Shown: positions 28,163 to 38,419, numbered from the stretch's first letter. The stretch: 47,970 nt of DNA from Bartonella sp. AU18XJBT (GCF_028618595.1 NZ_JAQITE010000015.1:1-47970), one strand, 5' to 3'. The notes: generated by a model not told the origin, from the sequence alone. Numbers and translations are program-made.

Positions 28163-28899
28163 TGGTCGACATATTAAAAATGAAATTTTTCACTCTGCAA
28201 AAACAGAAGAGACGTGAAAATTTAATGAAATCAAAAGGTTAGTTGTGGCATTTAGGGAATGAGGTCATGGTTGGCCAAGTGGGACAATGATTGGGGTGGT
28301 GTTTTCCGTTAAGAGATGTTGTTGGTTTTGAGACTTTGTGCTGGTGATGTTGGCAATGGCATTACGGGGGTATTACGGCGGCATTACGGTTGTGTTAGCG
28401 GTGGCATGAGAGGTGAGGTTGGAAGGGTGACATATATGTTGGTGAATGGAATGCTTAGAAGGCACTGTTGGCGCGGCAGGGGTTGGAGGGGTGCATAATG
28501 ATTTGTGTTGGCATTGGTATTGGTGGTTGCGGTTGTTTTGGCGGTGGTTCTGATGTGGAGGCGCTGGAGATAAAACGGACACTCTTAGAAAAAATCTACA
28601 GAAAGAGGCGTGTGCTGTTACTTAACATCCAAAACCATAAAATATTTTATGTATTCAGCCTTCTATCTATTCCAATATGGATCATTGTTAAGAAGAGCTT
28701 TGGAATTTTGATACAATTTTAAAATCAGCTGATTTTGTTCGAACAGCCCTGTTTTGCTTTTTGTCTTTAAGAGGTCACGTTGCTTGTTGTTTGCATCTTT
28801 ACCTGCTTACAAAGGGAAAAGAAGATTTGCTAACAGCAATTTGCACCTCACCGTCAAGCAGCAGAGTCTCGTTCTTTATGGGTATGGAAAAAACCTCAA
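28163..28899. other. G-rich repeat region between lysis cassette and YopJ genes
   Basis: About 28260-28570 is strongly G/T-rich on the + strand with short repeats (GGCATTACGG, GGTATTACGGCGGCATTACG). About 28780-28899 is a conserved 3' flank shared with the two other YopJ units. I see no supported gene. Confidence 0.55.
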
Positions 28900-29829
28900 T
28901 TACATCGTTAAAGATTTGTATTCAGTGAGCCTTTTTTGGTGGGAGGAAACGGAAACAGTTTTTTCCTCTGTTGTTCTTAAGTTTCTCTCAAATCTCTCTC
29001 TCAGAGTTTCACCTTTTTTGTTTACTGTTTCATGTTCAGCATCCGGATTGGCTTTTAAATATTGTTCTAGACGCTTTCTTCCTTGCGCATGTTTGTATAA
29101 ACTGATGGGAAGATAGGAATCTAACTTTTCAGCAGATAAAGATGAATTTTGTTCACATAATACACCCTTAACATTATCTTTGTGCAGTCGTTCTAATTTA
29201 TCAGATTCAAGATGAAGCTTTTTGGCGAGGCTTAAGCTGAACATCCCACATTCAGAGGAGCTTCGCTGAATATCCATTTCTGCCGTGGTAAAAGAATAAG
29301 GAGGCAGTTGAAGACATTGAAGGGTTTGATTTATTTTTATCCCTAGTTTGCAAGCAGTGATATTCTGAAATGTTGTAGGTTCAAGCATAATTAAAGAGAT
29401 TTTGTCATCAACTTTTTGATAATCAAGGACCGCAAAGTGGATTTTGCTTCCCGAATTTACTATAAATCTGGCAGATTTTGCATCGCTCTCAACGACTTCT
29501 TTTAGTGCGTGCGAAAATTCTTCTGCTGTAAGAGCCAATTTGAGGTTCATTCCTGGATATTTGCTGTTTGCTTTTTCTACGAGAGCCGGCATCAATTTAA
29601 TATCTATGTTTTCATAATAAGAGTTAATCCAACGGCCGGTGACGAGATCATCCTCTAAGTCTGTAATAATAGCTTTTAACTTTTCCTGACTCAAGGTGCT
29701 CTCTTCTTTTTGGGGAGTGTTGAGTTGTTCTAAACGGGCAATAAGGCTTTCTAAGGATTCATTTTCGATGTTACTTTCTGCCATTTGTGAGGCATGAGCG
29801 GCAGTATCTTTTGAATCTTGTGGCTTCAT
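28900..29829 (-). CDS. YopJ-family acetyltransferase effector, copy 1
   Basis: The 309-residue protein has the YopJ/AvrA (C55) catalytic triad: His131 (KIHFAVLDYQ), Glu150 (IMLEPTT) and Cys194 (RSSSECGMFSLSLAKK). YopJ enzymes are host-activated Ser/Thr/Lys acetyltransferases that block MAPK and NF-kB signalling. The conserved RLHKDNVKG follows the triad. The C-terminus AEHETVNKKGETLRERFE and a charged tail ending EYKSLTM are shared by all three copies. The N-terminal ~50 residues are polar and variable, as for a secretion region. GGAGG 9 nt before the ATG is a strong ribosome site. This is the most divergent of the three. Confidence 0.92.
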   Translation of the reverse strand: MKPQDSKDTAAHASQMAESNIENESLESLIARLEQLNTPQKEESTLSQEKLKAIITDLEDDLVTGRWINSYYENIDIKLMPALVEKANSKYPGMNLKLALTAEEFSHALKEVVESDAKSARFIVNSGSKIHFAVLDYQKVDDKISLIMLEPTTFQNITACKLGIKINQTLQCLQLPPYSFTTAEMDIQRSSSECGMFSLSLAKKLHLESDKLERLHKDNVKGVLCEQNSSLSAEKLDSYLPISLYKHAQGRKRLEQYLKANPDAEHETVNKKGETLRERFERNLRTTEEKTVSVSSHQKRLTEYKSLTM

Positions 29830-30202
29830 AATATGAACCTCCGTGGTTATAATCGGGAAGCAATATTATTTTCTTATATTTTGACCAAATAATGTTTTGA
29901 AAAAGAACCTTTATCTCTTGAAGATTAAGGAAAAAATCATTTTTCTGCTGCTTTATAAGAAAGTGTGGGCAGGTCTTTTCAAAACTTGCGTGTTTTATGT
30001 TTTTTCAAAGTCTTAAAATACGGGCTTTAAAATGGGCTACTTTTAATAGAATACTATTGTTTTCCTTTTGTTTGAAGAGGTAATTGCTCACTTTTTGCAT
30101 CGTTACCTCTTTCAAAGGGAAAAGAAGATTGGCTAACAGCAATTTATACCTTACTGTCAAGCCGCAGAGCTTCGTTCTTTATGGATATGAAAAAAGTCTC
30201 CA

Positions 30203-31123
30203 TTACATCATCAGAGATTTGTATTCCGTCGCTCTTTTTCTATGTTGTGAAACAGACACAGTTTTTCCTTCTGCTGAATTTAAGCTTCTTTCAAATCTCT
30301 CTCTCAGAGTTTCACCTTTTTTGTTTACTGTTTCATGTTCAGCATCCGGATTGGCTTTTAGATATTCCCCAAGACGTCTTCTCCCTTGTGTGTGTTTATA
30401 AAAAGTGGTTGGAAGATATGTATCTAACTTTTCAGCAGATAGAGGCGTATCTGGTTCACATAACACACCCTTAATATTATCCTTGTGCAGTCTTTTTAAT
30501 TTATCAGCTTCGGAATAAAGCTTTTTGGCAAGGCTTAGGCTGAACATTCCACATTCAGAAGAGCTTCGCTGAATATCCATTTCTGTCATGGCAAAAGAAC
30601 AGTTAGACAATTCATGCGCTTTAATGGCCAGTTGTGTCCTTAATGCTAGCACCGCTGATCTCATATTGTTAAGTGTTGTAGGTTCAAAAAATATCACGGA
30701 CGTTTTGTCATCGATGGTTTGATGGTCAATCACTGAAAAATGAATTCCTCTATCCTTTGTATGAATGATAAATCTAGAAGATTGAACGCCGTTTTCGATG
30801 GCTTCTTTTAGTGCAAGGGCAAAGTCGTGAGATGACGCTACCAATTGAAGACGCATTTCTGGATATTTACGGTTTGCTTGTTCTACCAAGGCTGGCATCA
30901 GTTTGAGATCTGTACTGGCATAATCAGCTGTGAACCAACGACCTGTTGAGATGTCTTCTTCTAAACGGGCAATGATATTTTTTAATTCCTCATGACTGAA
31001 TGGGATATTTTTTTCTTTTTCGCTGCTTTGTTGTTCTGAATGTGCAGCAAGATTGTCTAATGATGCATTTGCTATTCCTAGTGTTTGTGAGAAATGAGGG
31101 GATGAAGAATCTTGTGGCTTCAT
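30203..31123 (-). CDS. YopJ-family acetyltransferase effector, copy 2
   Basis: The 306-residue paralogue has triad His128 (GIHFSVIDHQ), Glu147 (FFEPTT) and Cys191 (SSSECGMFSL). It shares MKPQD at the start, RWFTADYAS, LMPALVEQANRKYPEM and the GETLRERFERSL tail with copies 1 and 3. The start was set at ATG 31123, behind ATGGAGG, rather than at the upstream in-frame MIINMEAN, which is the translated leader. The spacer from its stop to the next start has 3' and 5' flanks homologous to the other units, showing that ~1.25-kb units were duplicated in tandem. Confidence 0.92.
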   Translation of the reverse strand: MKPQDSSSPHFSQTLGIANASLDNLAAHSEQQSSEKEKNIPFSHEELKNIIARLEEDISTGRWFTADYASTDLKLMPALVEQANRKYPEMRLQLVASSHDFALALKEAIENGVQSSRFIIHTKDRGIHFSVIDHQTIDDKTSVIFFEPTTLNNMRSAVLALRTQLAIKAHELSNCSFAMTEMDIQRSSSECGMFSLSLAKKLYSEADKLKRLHKDNIKGVLCEPDTPLSAEKLDTYLPTTFYKHTQGRRRLGEYLKANPDAEHETVNKKGETLRERFERSLNSAEGKTVSVSQHRKRATEYKSLMM

Positions 31124-31441
31124 GATATTAGCCTCCATATTAATAATCAATGGACGACATTATTTTCTTCAACTTTGGCTAAACAATGTTTGTAGGAAAG
31201 ATTTTTAGCTAAAAAAAACAAAGAGATGAAACCACCTTTTTTAACAATTTTTTGTCAAGAAAGACAAAATCCAACTCTCTTCTGAGCCAAAAGCAAGGTA
31301 TCTTTTGTCTTTAAGAGATGCATTGCTCACTTTTTGCATCGTTACCTCTTTCAAAGGGAAAAGAAGATTGGCTAACAGCAATTTATACCTTACTGTCAAG
31401 CCGCATAACTTCGTTCTTTATGGATATGAAAAAAGTCTCCA

Positions 31442-32386
31442 TTACATCATCAGAGATTTGTATTCCGTCACTCTTTTTCTGTGTTGTGAAACAGAAACAG
31501 TTTTTGTCTCTGTTACACTTAAGCTTCTCTCAAATCTCTCTCTCAGAGTTTCACCTTTTTTGTTTACTGTTTCATGTTCCGCTTCTGGATTGGCTTTTAG
31601 ATATTCCCTAAGACGTCTTCTTCCTTGCACGTGTTTGTATAAACGAGCTGGAAGATATGGATCTAACTTTTCAGCAGGTAAAGGCGTATCTGGTTCACAT
31701 AACATGCCTTTAATATTATCTTTGTGCAGTCTTTTTAATTTATCAGCTTCGGAATAAAGCTTTTTGGCAAGGCTTAGGCTGAACATTCCACATTCAGAGG
31801 AACTGCGTTGAATATCCATTTCTGCCATGGCAAAATGAATATTCGGCAATTGGTGTTCTTCAATGGATTGTCGCGTTCTTAATGCAAGTAAGGCGGGGAG
31901 CGTGTCACGCAGCGAAGTAGGTTCTAAAAAGATCAAAGACGTTTTGTCCTCTATAGTTTGATGATCAATGACAGCAAAATGGATGCCCCTATCATGCGCA
32001 TTAACAATCAGCCTAGAAGATTTTATGCCGTTTTCGAGCGTTTCTTTAAGCGCAAGGGCAAAGCCGTCAGGGGGCGTCGCAAGTTTAAGATTCATTTCTG
32101 GATATTTACGATTTGCTTGATCTACTAAGGCTGGCATCATGTAAAGATCTAAAATATCATAATAATTTTTTATCCAACTTCCATCGGCATTATGCTGTTC
32201 TAAACCAGCAACAATATCTTTTAATTCCGCACGGTTGAAAGGAGTGTTTTTTATTTTTTCGATGTTGAGCCGTTCTAAATGTGTCGCAAGAGTGTCTAAT
32301 GATGCATTTGCATGCGCTCCTTCTGGTACACTTTCTCCTTCTTGTGTTTGGGAGGAATGAGGGGGGGCAGCATCTTGTGGCTTCAT
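31442..32386 (-). CDS. YopJ-family acetyltransferase effector, copy 3
   Basis: The 314-residue paralogue has triad His137 (GIHFAVIDHQ), Glu155 (FLEPTS) and Cys199 (SSSECGMFSL). Copies 2 and 3 are closest to each other from 'SSSECG' to the end, while their N-terminal ~60 residues differ most. The start is at ATG 32386 after TGGAGG. It is the first of the three in transcription order. The upstream DNA of all three shares an ATTGTTTAGCCA / AATAATA-like stretch that could be a common promoter. Confidence 0.92.
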   Translation of the reverse strand: MKPQDAAPPHSSQTQEGESVPEGAHANASLDTLATHLERLNIEKIKNTPFNRAELKDIVAGLEQHNADGSWIKNYYDILDLYMMPALVDQANRKYPEMNLKLATPPDGFALALKETLENGIKSSRLIVNAHDRGIHFAVIDHQTIEDKTSLIFLEPTSLRDTLPALLALRTRQSIEEHQLPNIHFAMAEMDIQRSSSECGMFSLSLAKKLYSEADKLKRLHKDNIKGMLCEPDTPLPAEKLDPYLPARLYKHVQGRRRLREYLKANPEAEHETVNKKGETLRERFERSLSVTETKTVSVSQHRKRVTEYKSLMM

Positions 32387-33934
32387 AATATGAACCTCCA
32401 TATTGATAATCAATGGACGATATTATTTTCTTCAATTCTGGCTAAACAATGTTTTGAAAAAGAGCCTTTGCATCTTGAAAGATGAGGCGATGAAAACATA
32501 TCGTTTTCATATTTTCTCTTCGTATATTGCTCATCATTTCTGTGATGTATGACATTAGGCATTTTTATTGGGATATTTTATTAGAGCGTTCTATTGGGAG
32601 CCCTTATTGAATACTGCTTGTTTTGAAAATCTCAAAATTATAGGGCTGTTGGTGATGAAAATTGGATGATGCAAAAGAAAACAGTCAGAAAAAGACGAAA
32701 GATATCTTCAAACAGAAGACTTTTAAGAATTGTCGCGAAATACACTGTTTGATAACAACCTATAATAATGCAAACATTTGATGATAAAATATAGGCGCAA
32801 AAAACCCCTTACCGCATCTGTTATTAAATACGATTTTTCATATTCTGTCAACCGCAAAACGATTATTTTCCCTCCTTTATTGCGGGGGAGAACTACAGAA
32901 AAAAGCGCATTCGTTAGCTATGCAACAAAATATGTTGTTTTAATGGGAAAGTTTTTTGAAGCGGTAAAAAAACATTTTCTCCTTTGAACAAGGAAGGGGG
33001 GAAATAAGGTGGGGGGGCAAGGTGAAGGGAGAGGGGAGAATTGTGGTTTTGAACTCCGTGGTATTTTATTGATGAATTGAGAAAGCGTTGGTTGGAAGAT
33101 GCTGCTGGGGTAAAGCTTAGGTGTTGGCGATTGTGTGGACAATAGAGGCTGTACTGGCTGTCGTATTAATGGTGGCGTGATGGCTGGATTGTTACTGGTG
33201 CCATGTTGTTGATGAGGGAGGAGATAGTTGGTAGGGGCTTTTTTTCGTTTAAGGGATGATGCTTTTAATTTTGTAAAAAAATAAACGGGGTAATTTAATG
33301 ATAATATATTGATTTATAATGATATTTTAGTCTTTATTTGTCTTGAATGAGAAACTCAGATTATGCTGCAATCAAAGCCATGTCGTTTGTTTGTCATAAG
33401 ATCAGAAGAGCTGTATAGGATTGTACAAGAAAAGGCGCACAATGACGATAATGAATTGTCTGAAGAGCTAAGGATGTCGCGATATCGGGGGAAAGTGTAT
33501 GAAAAGTGTATGATGAGGGTGGTTTGTTGCAATGGGGGGTAATGGGGAGGAGGGTAATGGGAGAATGTTGCTATTTGAAGAGGGGGCAATATTTATCTTG
33601 CACATGCTGTGAAATATGCCATGAATTATTGTCCTTTGAGGCGTAGGTAGATATATAGTTGAGGCATGAGTAGGTATAAGGTAAGTTGCTTTGATAGATT
33701 GAAGTGTTTTTTAGGGTGTGGTGGATATTTTAAAGCTTGTTTGTTGCGTGCAGCTTGTCAATTCCATGAAATTCTATGAAAGGGAAAGTCCAGTGGATCT
33801 TAAGTGTCACTTGCCAAGAAGGATTGTCTCTTACAAAGGAGCTGGTTACAAAGAGGCATGTTACCAAGAGGCATGTTACAAAGGAGGGGTTTAGAATCTT
33901 TATCCTGTGAAGGATAAGGAAACGATGGGTGTCT
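32387..33934. other. Gene-free region
   Basis: It contains AT-rich DNA upstream of the YopJ genes, a G-rich tract (about 32990-33260 and 33480-33560), an R1-tail-like start at 33300-33360 ('ATATTGATTTATAATGATA'), and an R2 copy at 33600-33930. No supported gene. Confidence 0.5.
33600..33930 (+). repeat. Dispersed repeat R2, copy c
   Basis: 'ATTGTCCTTTGAGGCG', 'TGAAGTGTTTTTTAGGGTGT', 'GGTGGATATTTTAAAGCTTG', then GTTACAAAGAGGCAT in three imperfect tandem copies (33844-33885) and 'TTTAGAATCTTTATCCTGTG'. It aligns with the copies at 17.7 and 36.1 kb. Confidence 0.55.
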
Positions 33935-34516
33935 TTAGCCAATGCTCTTTTTGCTAGAACAGTCAAAATGTTTATAAAGGGCATCAAGAATAATACGCAA
34001 CGAACCAACAAGAGTAGGTAGCGGTTGATCTTCTATAACAAGATATTGTAATGCCGCATGAAAGTTGTGTTGACGATGCAAATATTGCGCTTTTTTAATC
34101 GCTTCTTGCATATCTTTATAGCAATTCGTTGCTCTTTGAACCCATTGCTTTTTTGCTTTCTCATCTGATGTGCTGTGCGTGAAACCGTCATAATAGCCGT
34201 TTGGTAAGCCTTTTGCACATAAATAGTCGTTTCTGATTTGCAAGTATCGTTGTGCTGTGTCGTATTGTTCTTTACTGATGCCTGATGAATCCTCTTTATA
34301 GCCAAGCAAACAAAGACGCCCAATATAGGTTCCGACAAGCGGATTTTTCGCTTCTTCGAGGCTTAAACCAAAGTGTTTTGCACGCATTTCAATCGCAGAT
34401 TGAAGCGCAGATTCACTGGGGCTTTGGGCGCGTGAAATACGGCCATTGGGCTTTCTGAGTTTGCCTTTTTTTCTCAGTCTATCGCGTTTTTTACGTATTT
34501 TCATGAACTTAACCAT
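33935..34516 (-). CDS. Phage-like hypothetical protein
   Basis: The 193-residue soluble protein has a very basic N-terminus (MKIRKKRDRLRKKGKLRKPN then GRISRA), then helical segments including HFGLSLEEAKNPLVGTYIGRLCLLG and ISKEQYDTAQRYLQIRNDYL. The basic '+K-+KPNGRISR' start followed by 'G..lGRL.LLG' and 'I...Q..A..Y' is a pattern of small uncharacterised proteins encoded by alphaproteobacterial prophages near packaging genes. No terminase or portal gene is adjacent, so it is an orphan. Start 34516 or the ATG at 34504; neither has a strong ribosome site. Confidence 0.65.
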   Translation of the reverse strand: MVKFMKIRKKRDRLRKKGKLRKPNGRISRAQSPSESALQSAIEMRAKHFGLSLEEAKNPLVGTYIGRLCLLGYKEDSSGISKEQYDTAQRYLQIRNDYLCAKGLPNGYYDGFTHSTSDEKAKKQWVQRATNCYKDMQEAIKKAQYLHRQHNFHAALQYLVIEDQPLPTLVGSLRIILDALYKHFDCSSKKSIG

Positions 34517-34670
34517 TTAAATGAAAAATAAACTGTCTGTTGATGGGGGACAGTGATGTAAAAAGCACTTTAAGCAAATACTGGGGGGAGCAAATACTAA
34601 GAGAATATAAGCCGTTGCAGATCAAAGGAGAAACGGATGCTAAAGGCGTCTTTAAGCACAAAGAGCAGCA

Positions 34671-34847
34671 ATGGTGTGGGGCGAAAAAATCATCTTTAAG
34701 GTGTTTCTGACCATTTTTATTTTATCCCTATCAGTCTTATTTCTCGCCTCTATCATGCTTATTTTTTCATGGATAGCGGCTTATTTGCTTTTTAAAGATT
34801 TCTCAACTTCTCTGGAACAGTTGGAAAGAAACTTTTGTCACATGTGA
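34671..34847 (+). CDS. Small membrane protein, probable relic of module A
   Basis: The 58 residues MVWGEKIIFKVFLTIFILSL..., ending LLFKDFSTSLEQLERNFCHM, form one or two TM helices plus a short amphipathic tail. The arrangement 'TM-YLLFKDFSTSLEQLE' resembles the end of module A in the array downstream ('TM-YLLKKKIQQLKE'). The following 200 bp contain further hydrophobic but stop-broken stretches. It may be a decayed outlier of the family. Confidence 0.35.
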   Translation: MVWGEKIIFKVFLTIFILSLSVLFLASIMLIFSWIAAYLLFKDFSTSLEQLERNFCHM

Positions 34848-35639
34848 ATAAAAAAACAAGAATGATGTTTTATGGGTATGTCGTCGTCTTTCTAATAGGA
34901 AGCCTTTTCTAATAGGATTATTTGCCTTTTTTCTCATGAGCACTTTACGGAAACTTTTCAGTTTTACCTTTGAAAAGTCATTGTTTTTAGTGGTTTTTTA
35001 TCATTCGTGAGGCTTTGTTATTGGGAGGCATATTGGAGTTTTCTTATTGGGCACTCTCCAAAGATGTCTGATGTAGATCAGACTGCTAAACATAGCTTTA
35101 TCCTTTATAGAGGATTTTATCTTTTTTTGAGCGACACAGAGCTTAAAAAAATAAACTTTTCAATGCATTTATAATAGCATAAGATCCTTATCTTTTCAAG
35201 TAAAATATGATTCATCAGTTCAAAATAACAAAATAAACTGTGGAGGGTCAAGCAATTTAGAGTTATCGTTTATGGAGGATATTTTTTGTTTTTGTTGTTT
35301 TAATGGATTTCATCATAAAAAAGGGAGGTGGTCACTTAAAATGGTTAAATGACGGGCTGCAATATTCAAAGAAGCTTTATAAGCGGCAGGTAGCTTGATA
35401 AAAGAGGCGTTTATTAAGAGATGCTTTTATAAAGGTGGGGGCTATGAGGTGTGAGACATTTCTTTTTTTAATTTTAAAATAGGGACTTTTTAATCAAGAA
35501 ATTTTAAAATGAGAATTGAAAAATTTCAAAGTTGCTGTAGGCGCATTTTAGATAATCGGTTGTTTGGTTTGGTCTATGGGGCGTGCCTATTGCTTCACGT
35601 TTTTGTTTATCGCGTTTTTATTTATCACATTCTGGGAGC

Positions 35640-36060
35640 ACACCTCTCATGTCATACACAATACTCCAAACGGAATATACTTATTGTTACATATTCACGC
35701 GCTTGTTTTCAAGAGATATCTCTCACATGTACTTGAGCCCATTTTACGATGGTGGCTCAAGAAGGGTATCATGGTAAAGCTTTCATGATACTATAAAATC
35801 CCATGATAATATAAGTCTATTGAGTATCATCATTTTTAGACTTTATAAAAGCGTAAGCTGGTATCATCGCATACTTTGCCAATCCCAATATGTATTACAA
35901 GCTCTTGGCATTTGAGACGGTTTATAAGAGGCATTTTCATTGTACAATTTCACTCCGCATGGCTCCCCCACTTTTTACGTACAAGTAAATAAATTTGATT
36001 GATTCAACAGGGAGTAGATTTGAAATGAGAGAATCTTACAGCATTTAGGATGTGTTGATT
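35640..36060 (+). repeat. Dispersed repeat R1, copy e
   Basis: 'TTCACGCGCTTGTTTTCAAG', 'TTTTACGATGGTGGCTCAAG', 'GGGTATCATGGTAAAGC', 'TATAAAAGCGTAAGCTGG', 'TTGTACAATTTCACTCCGC', 'TTGATTGATTCAACAGGGAG', 'AAATGAGAGAATCTTACAGC'. Same block order as copy c. Part of the left end recurs inverted at 46000-46100. Confidence 0.7.
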
Positions 36061-36074
36061 ATCAAGACATGAAG

Positions 36075-36370
36075 CGCTTGTGAAAATGTTTTTTATCTTG
36101 TTATGCCATAAAATACTGTCATTTGAGGCGGGGATGGGAAGGTTTATGAGGTATTACAATGCTTGACACATTAAGTGTTAAAAATTAGGTGCCAATGTTA
36201 AGGAAGGACTTTTGTTAAGGAAGGAGTTATCCGTAGAGCGCTTTATGCAAGTGGAGCCCATAAAGTGCTCAGCAGGTAGAGTGCACTTAAGAGCAAGGGG
36301 ATTGTTTACAAACCGAGGTGGGTTTTAAAATCTTCATTCTTTGAGATGAGCAAGGAATATCATCCTCCTT
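36075..36370 (+). repeat. Dispersed repeat R2, copy d
   Basis: 'TATGCCATAAAATACTGTC', 'ATTTGAGGCGGGGATGG', a tandem 'CTTTTGTTAAGGAAGGA', and 'TTTAAAATCTTCATTCTTTG' align with R2 copies b and c. It is the most diverged copy. Confidence 0.5.
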
Positions 36371-36714
36371 TGCTTCATATATACTCGGCTTCATTTAAGC
36401 GGTGAAAACACTGTCGTTTATGGTGGGTATGTCAGTTTTTCACATGGGATGTTTTTTAGATTAGATATTTGTTGCATTTTTTTTAAAACGGTGTCTTTTA
36501 GGGGGATGTGATCGATAAAGAGAGGGAAAGGGGTATTTGGGCTTGTAAGCGCCTCACATATAAATGCGCATAGGGCCAAGTGAATAAAATATTTAGAAGG
36601 GAGATTATATAGTGCTTGCTTTACTCTGAGAAGAGTGCTAAGCGAATTTGCCGCGCTGGTGGCTTGCTATCAAATATTGAAAAGTGGGAATTTTAAAAGT
36701 GGGGGAGTATCCGT

Positions 36715-37218
36715 ATGATTGAAGATAAATCACAACAGCAATCTGCCTATAAGGGAGATAAGGCTTTTGTATCACAGCCAGTGTTGGATCGATCGGCAAC
36801 TTTCAAAAAATGGATGATGCTTTCAACAAGCGATTATATCATCATTTGTTGTTTGGCTATCCTTTTGTTGGTGCTTTTTGTCGCGTCTGCCTATATGAAT
36901 CCTCTGGATTTTTTTCACATTATGTCCAAAGAACAGTTCAAAGCACTGGGACAAATGAAACAAGAAGATTTTCAAGAAATGAGTCAGAGTTTTATAAAGG
37001 TTCCTGCGATCGAATTTCTTCGTAACTTCGGGTGGAATGGTGTTTGGGCTTTTTTATGTCTCTTACCGCAAATAATTTTTGGTTTTCTTTTCGTGTTGTT
37101 TCCGCTCTTTTCTATTTTTAACGCCATATTTAAACGGGATGCGAAGGAAATGATGAAGCTGCGGGAAACATTGCCAGAGCAGCAACAGCTAGACAACCAA
37201 TCTCTCAATAAAATATGA
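36715..37218 (+). CDS. Array membrane protein, module A alone
   Basis: The 167-residue protein has a polar N-terminus, then the module-A opening KKWMMLSTSDYIIICCLAIL (TM1 about 40-60), a loop with an amphipathic stretch (FKALGQMKQEDFQEMSQSF), TM2 (about 105-130, WNGVWAFLCLLPQIIFGFLF) and a basic post-TM tail FNAIFKRDAKEMMKLRE. It is closest in shape to the 41631-41993 product. GGGGGAG 8 nt before the ATG is a strong ribosome site. It is the first gene of a same-strand array to 42779. Family unknown to me. Confidence 0.75.
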   Translation: MIEDKSQQQSAYKGDKAFVSQPVLDRSATFKKWMMLSTSDYIIICCLAILLLVLFVASAYMNPLDFFHIMSKEQFKALGQMKQEDFQEMSQSFIKVPAIEFLRNFGWNGVWAFLCLLPQIIFGFLFVLFPLFSIFNAIFKRDAKEMMKLRETLPEQQQLDNQSLNKI

Positions 37219-37230
37219 TAGGGGGGAAAA

Positions 37231-37785
37231 GTGACCACTTCTATAATGCCTCTTTTAATAACTACATTATTGATCTCCTTAGGGGTAGTTATCGTTATTT
37301 ATTCTGCGTGGAGCATGATACTCTTTTCTACCGTGAAGATCATCTTGGCCATTTATTATTCTTTGATAAAACGGGCAGTATTGTTATGTAAGATGCGAAG
37401 AAAATTAAAAAAGGGTGCAGCACAGAATTTGAGGCATAATCAGGCAGAGGGCAGAGGACAGAATACAGTTCTTGCAACACAGTTCAGTGTTTTTTCTTTT
37501 CAAGAATCTTTGCTTCTCTCAAAAAAAGATTATAAAATAATCTCTTGGATAGCCTTCATTGCAGTTGCGCTTTTTATATGTGCTACGCTTTTTTCGTCTC
37601 TTATTATACGATATGCGACTGTTTCACACAATGATCCGTTGTTTTCTTTGTTATTGATTGTTGCGTTGCCGTTTTTGTTTATTTTGGTCTGTAGTGCTAT
37701 CACTTTGCCTGTTATTTTAATTCTCCATAGTTTCCTTTGTTATGGCGTGAAAAAAACAGCAAAGAGATTAGAAACATTTGTTTGA
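37231..37785 (+). CDS. Array membrane protein, modules B-A fused
   Basis: The 184-residue protein starts at GTG behind GATAGGGGGGAAAA. Module B covers about 1-65 (TM, then IYYSLIKRAVLLCKMRRKLK). A polar linker follows, then module A from about 85 (FSFQESLLLSKKDYKIISWI, TM, TM, ending VKKTAKRLETFV). The same GTG start and leader recurs in the next gene, supporting duplication. It follows the 36715 gene by 12 nt, so they are co-transcribed. No enzymatic motif is visible. Confidence 0.75.
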   Translation: MTTSIMPLLITTLLISLGVVIVIYSAWSMILFSTVKIILAIYYSLIKRAVLLCKMRRKLKKGAAQNLRHNQAEGRGQNTVLATQFSVFSFQESLLLSKKDYKIISWIAFIAVALFICATLFSSLIIRYATVSHNDPLFSLLLIVALPFLFILVCSAITLPVILILHSFLCYGVKKTAKRLETFV

Positions 37786-37831
37786 AGAGAATAAAAATGA
37801 TAATTTCACATCAATGCGATAGGGGGAAAAA

Positions 37832-38419
37832 GTGGGCATCATCATAGAATATTGGGCTTTTTTAGGGTTCATTATCATTGCCATTTTAATGGTTATGGTT
37901 ATGATCAGGATTCCTTACCTGTTGATCAAGCATATGAAGCAGTCTTTTAAACTCGCTCAAGACGTGAAAAAGAGTACGACGCAACAAAAGCAAGCCATAC
38001 AACAGTTGCGCAATGATCTGGGAGAAATGAAAAGACGCAATCTTGTGTGTGATACCCTTGATGCGAAAATACGCTTTCTTAACTTTAAAGAATCTCTGCC
38101 TCTTTATTCAAAAGAATGTAAAATAATTCTTTTTATTTTTATCCTCTTTACCATTTTGCAATTTGCTTTCTTTATCGTACATTTGGTATGGTGGAAGAGT
38201 GATATGGCCAGCTTTATGATACCGCGGTTTTCAATAGGTCGCATTATTTATGGTCTTTTATGTTTTGGATTTCTTCTCTTTTCTCCGATCATTGGGATGA
38301 TGTGCATAAAATTAACGAGAAAATTGAACAAAACACTTCAACAATTGGAAGAAGCGATACAACAACGCGATCAGGCAATGCGTATGCAGAATGTGGAAGG
38401 GGGACAAAATGACGAGTAG
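37832..38419 (+). CDS. Array membrane protein, modules B-A fused
   Basis: The 195-residue protein starts at GTG behind GATAGGGGGAAAAA. Module B is about 1-45 (WAFLGFIIIAILMVMVMIRI then LLIKHMKQSFKLAQDVKK) with an added coiled stretch TTQQKQAIQQLRNDLGEMKR. Module A starts near 85 (LNFKESLPLYSKECKIILFI), has two TM helices and ends KLTRKLNKTLQQLEEAIQQR. The following B gene starts inside its 3' end. Confidence 0.75.
   Translation: MGIIIEYWAFLGFIIIAILMVMVMIRIPYLLIKHMKQSFKLAQDVKKSTTQQKQAIQQLRNDLGEMKRRNLVCDTLDAKIRFLNFKESLPLYSKECKIILFIFILFTILQFAFFIVHLVWWKSDMASFMIPRFSIGRIIYGLLCFGFLLFSPIIGMMCIKLTRKLNKTLQQLEEAIQQRDQAMRMQNVEGGQNDE

Larger units (their letters stand above)
34848..36714. other. Gene-free region before the membrane-protein array
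   Basis: It holds broken hydrophobic coding remnants (34850-35050), an R1 copy (35640-36060) and an R2 copy (36075-36370). The ORF-like stretch around 35509-35788 lies largely within R1 and was not called. Confidence 0.5.

Noticed and set aside
28754-31757. Plus-strand ORFs opposite the YopJ genes with recurring 'GKRRLANSNLYLTVK' and 'LLSNLSLRVSPFLFTVSCS'
   Set aside because: They are antisense shadows. Their repetition simply reflects the triplicated YopJ units and 3' flanks; codon and domain evidence favours the minus strand.
35509-35788. Overlapping plus-strand ORFs of 64-75 codons in several frames
   Set aside because: They overlap each other, much of the stretch belongs to repeat R1, and similar 'FSRDISHMYLSPFYDGG' text near 20.1 kb shows repeat DNA rather than selection on protein.
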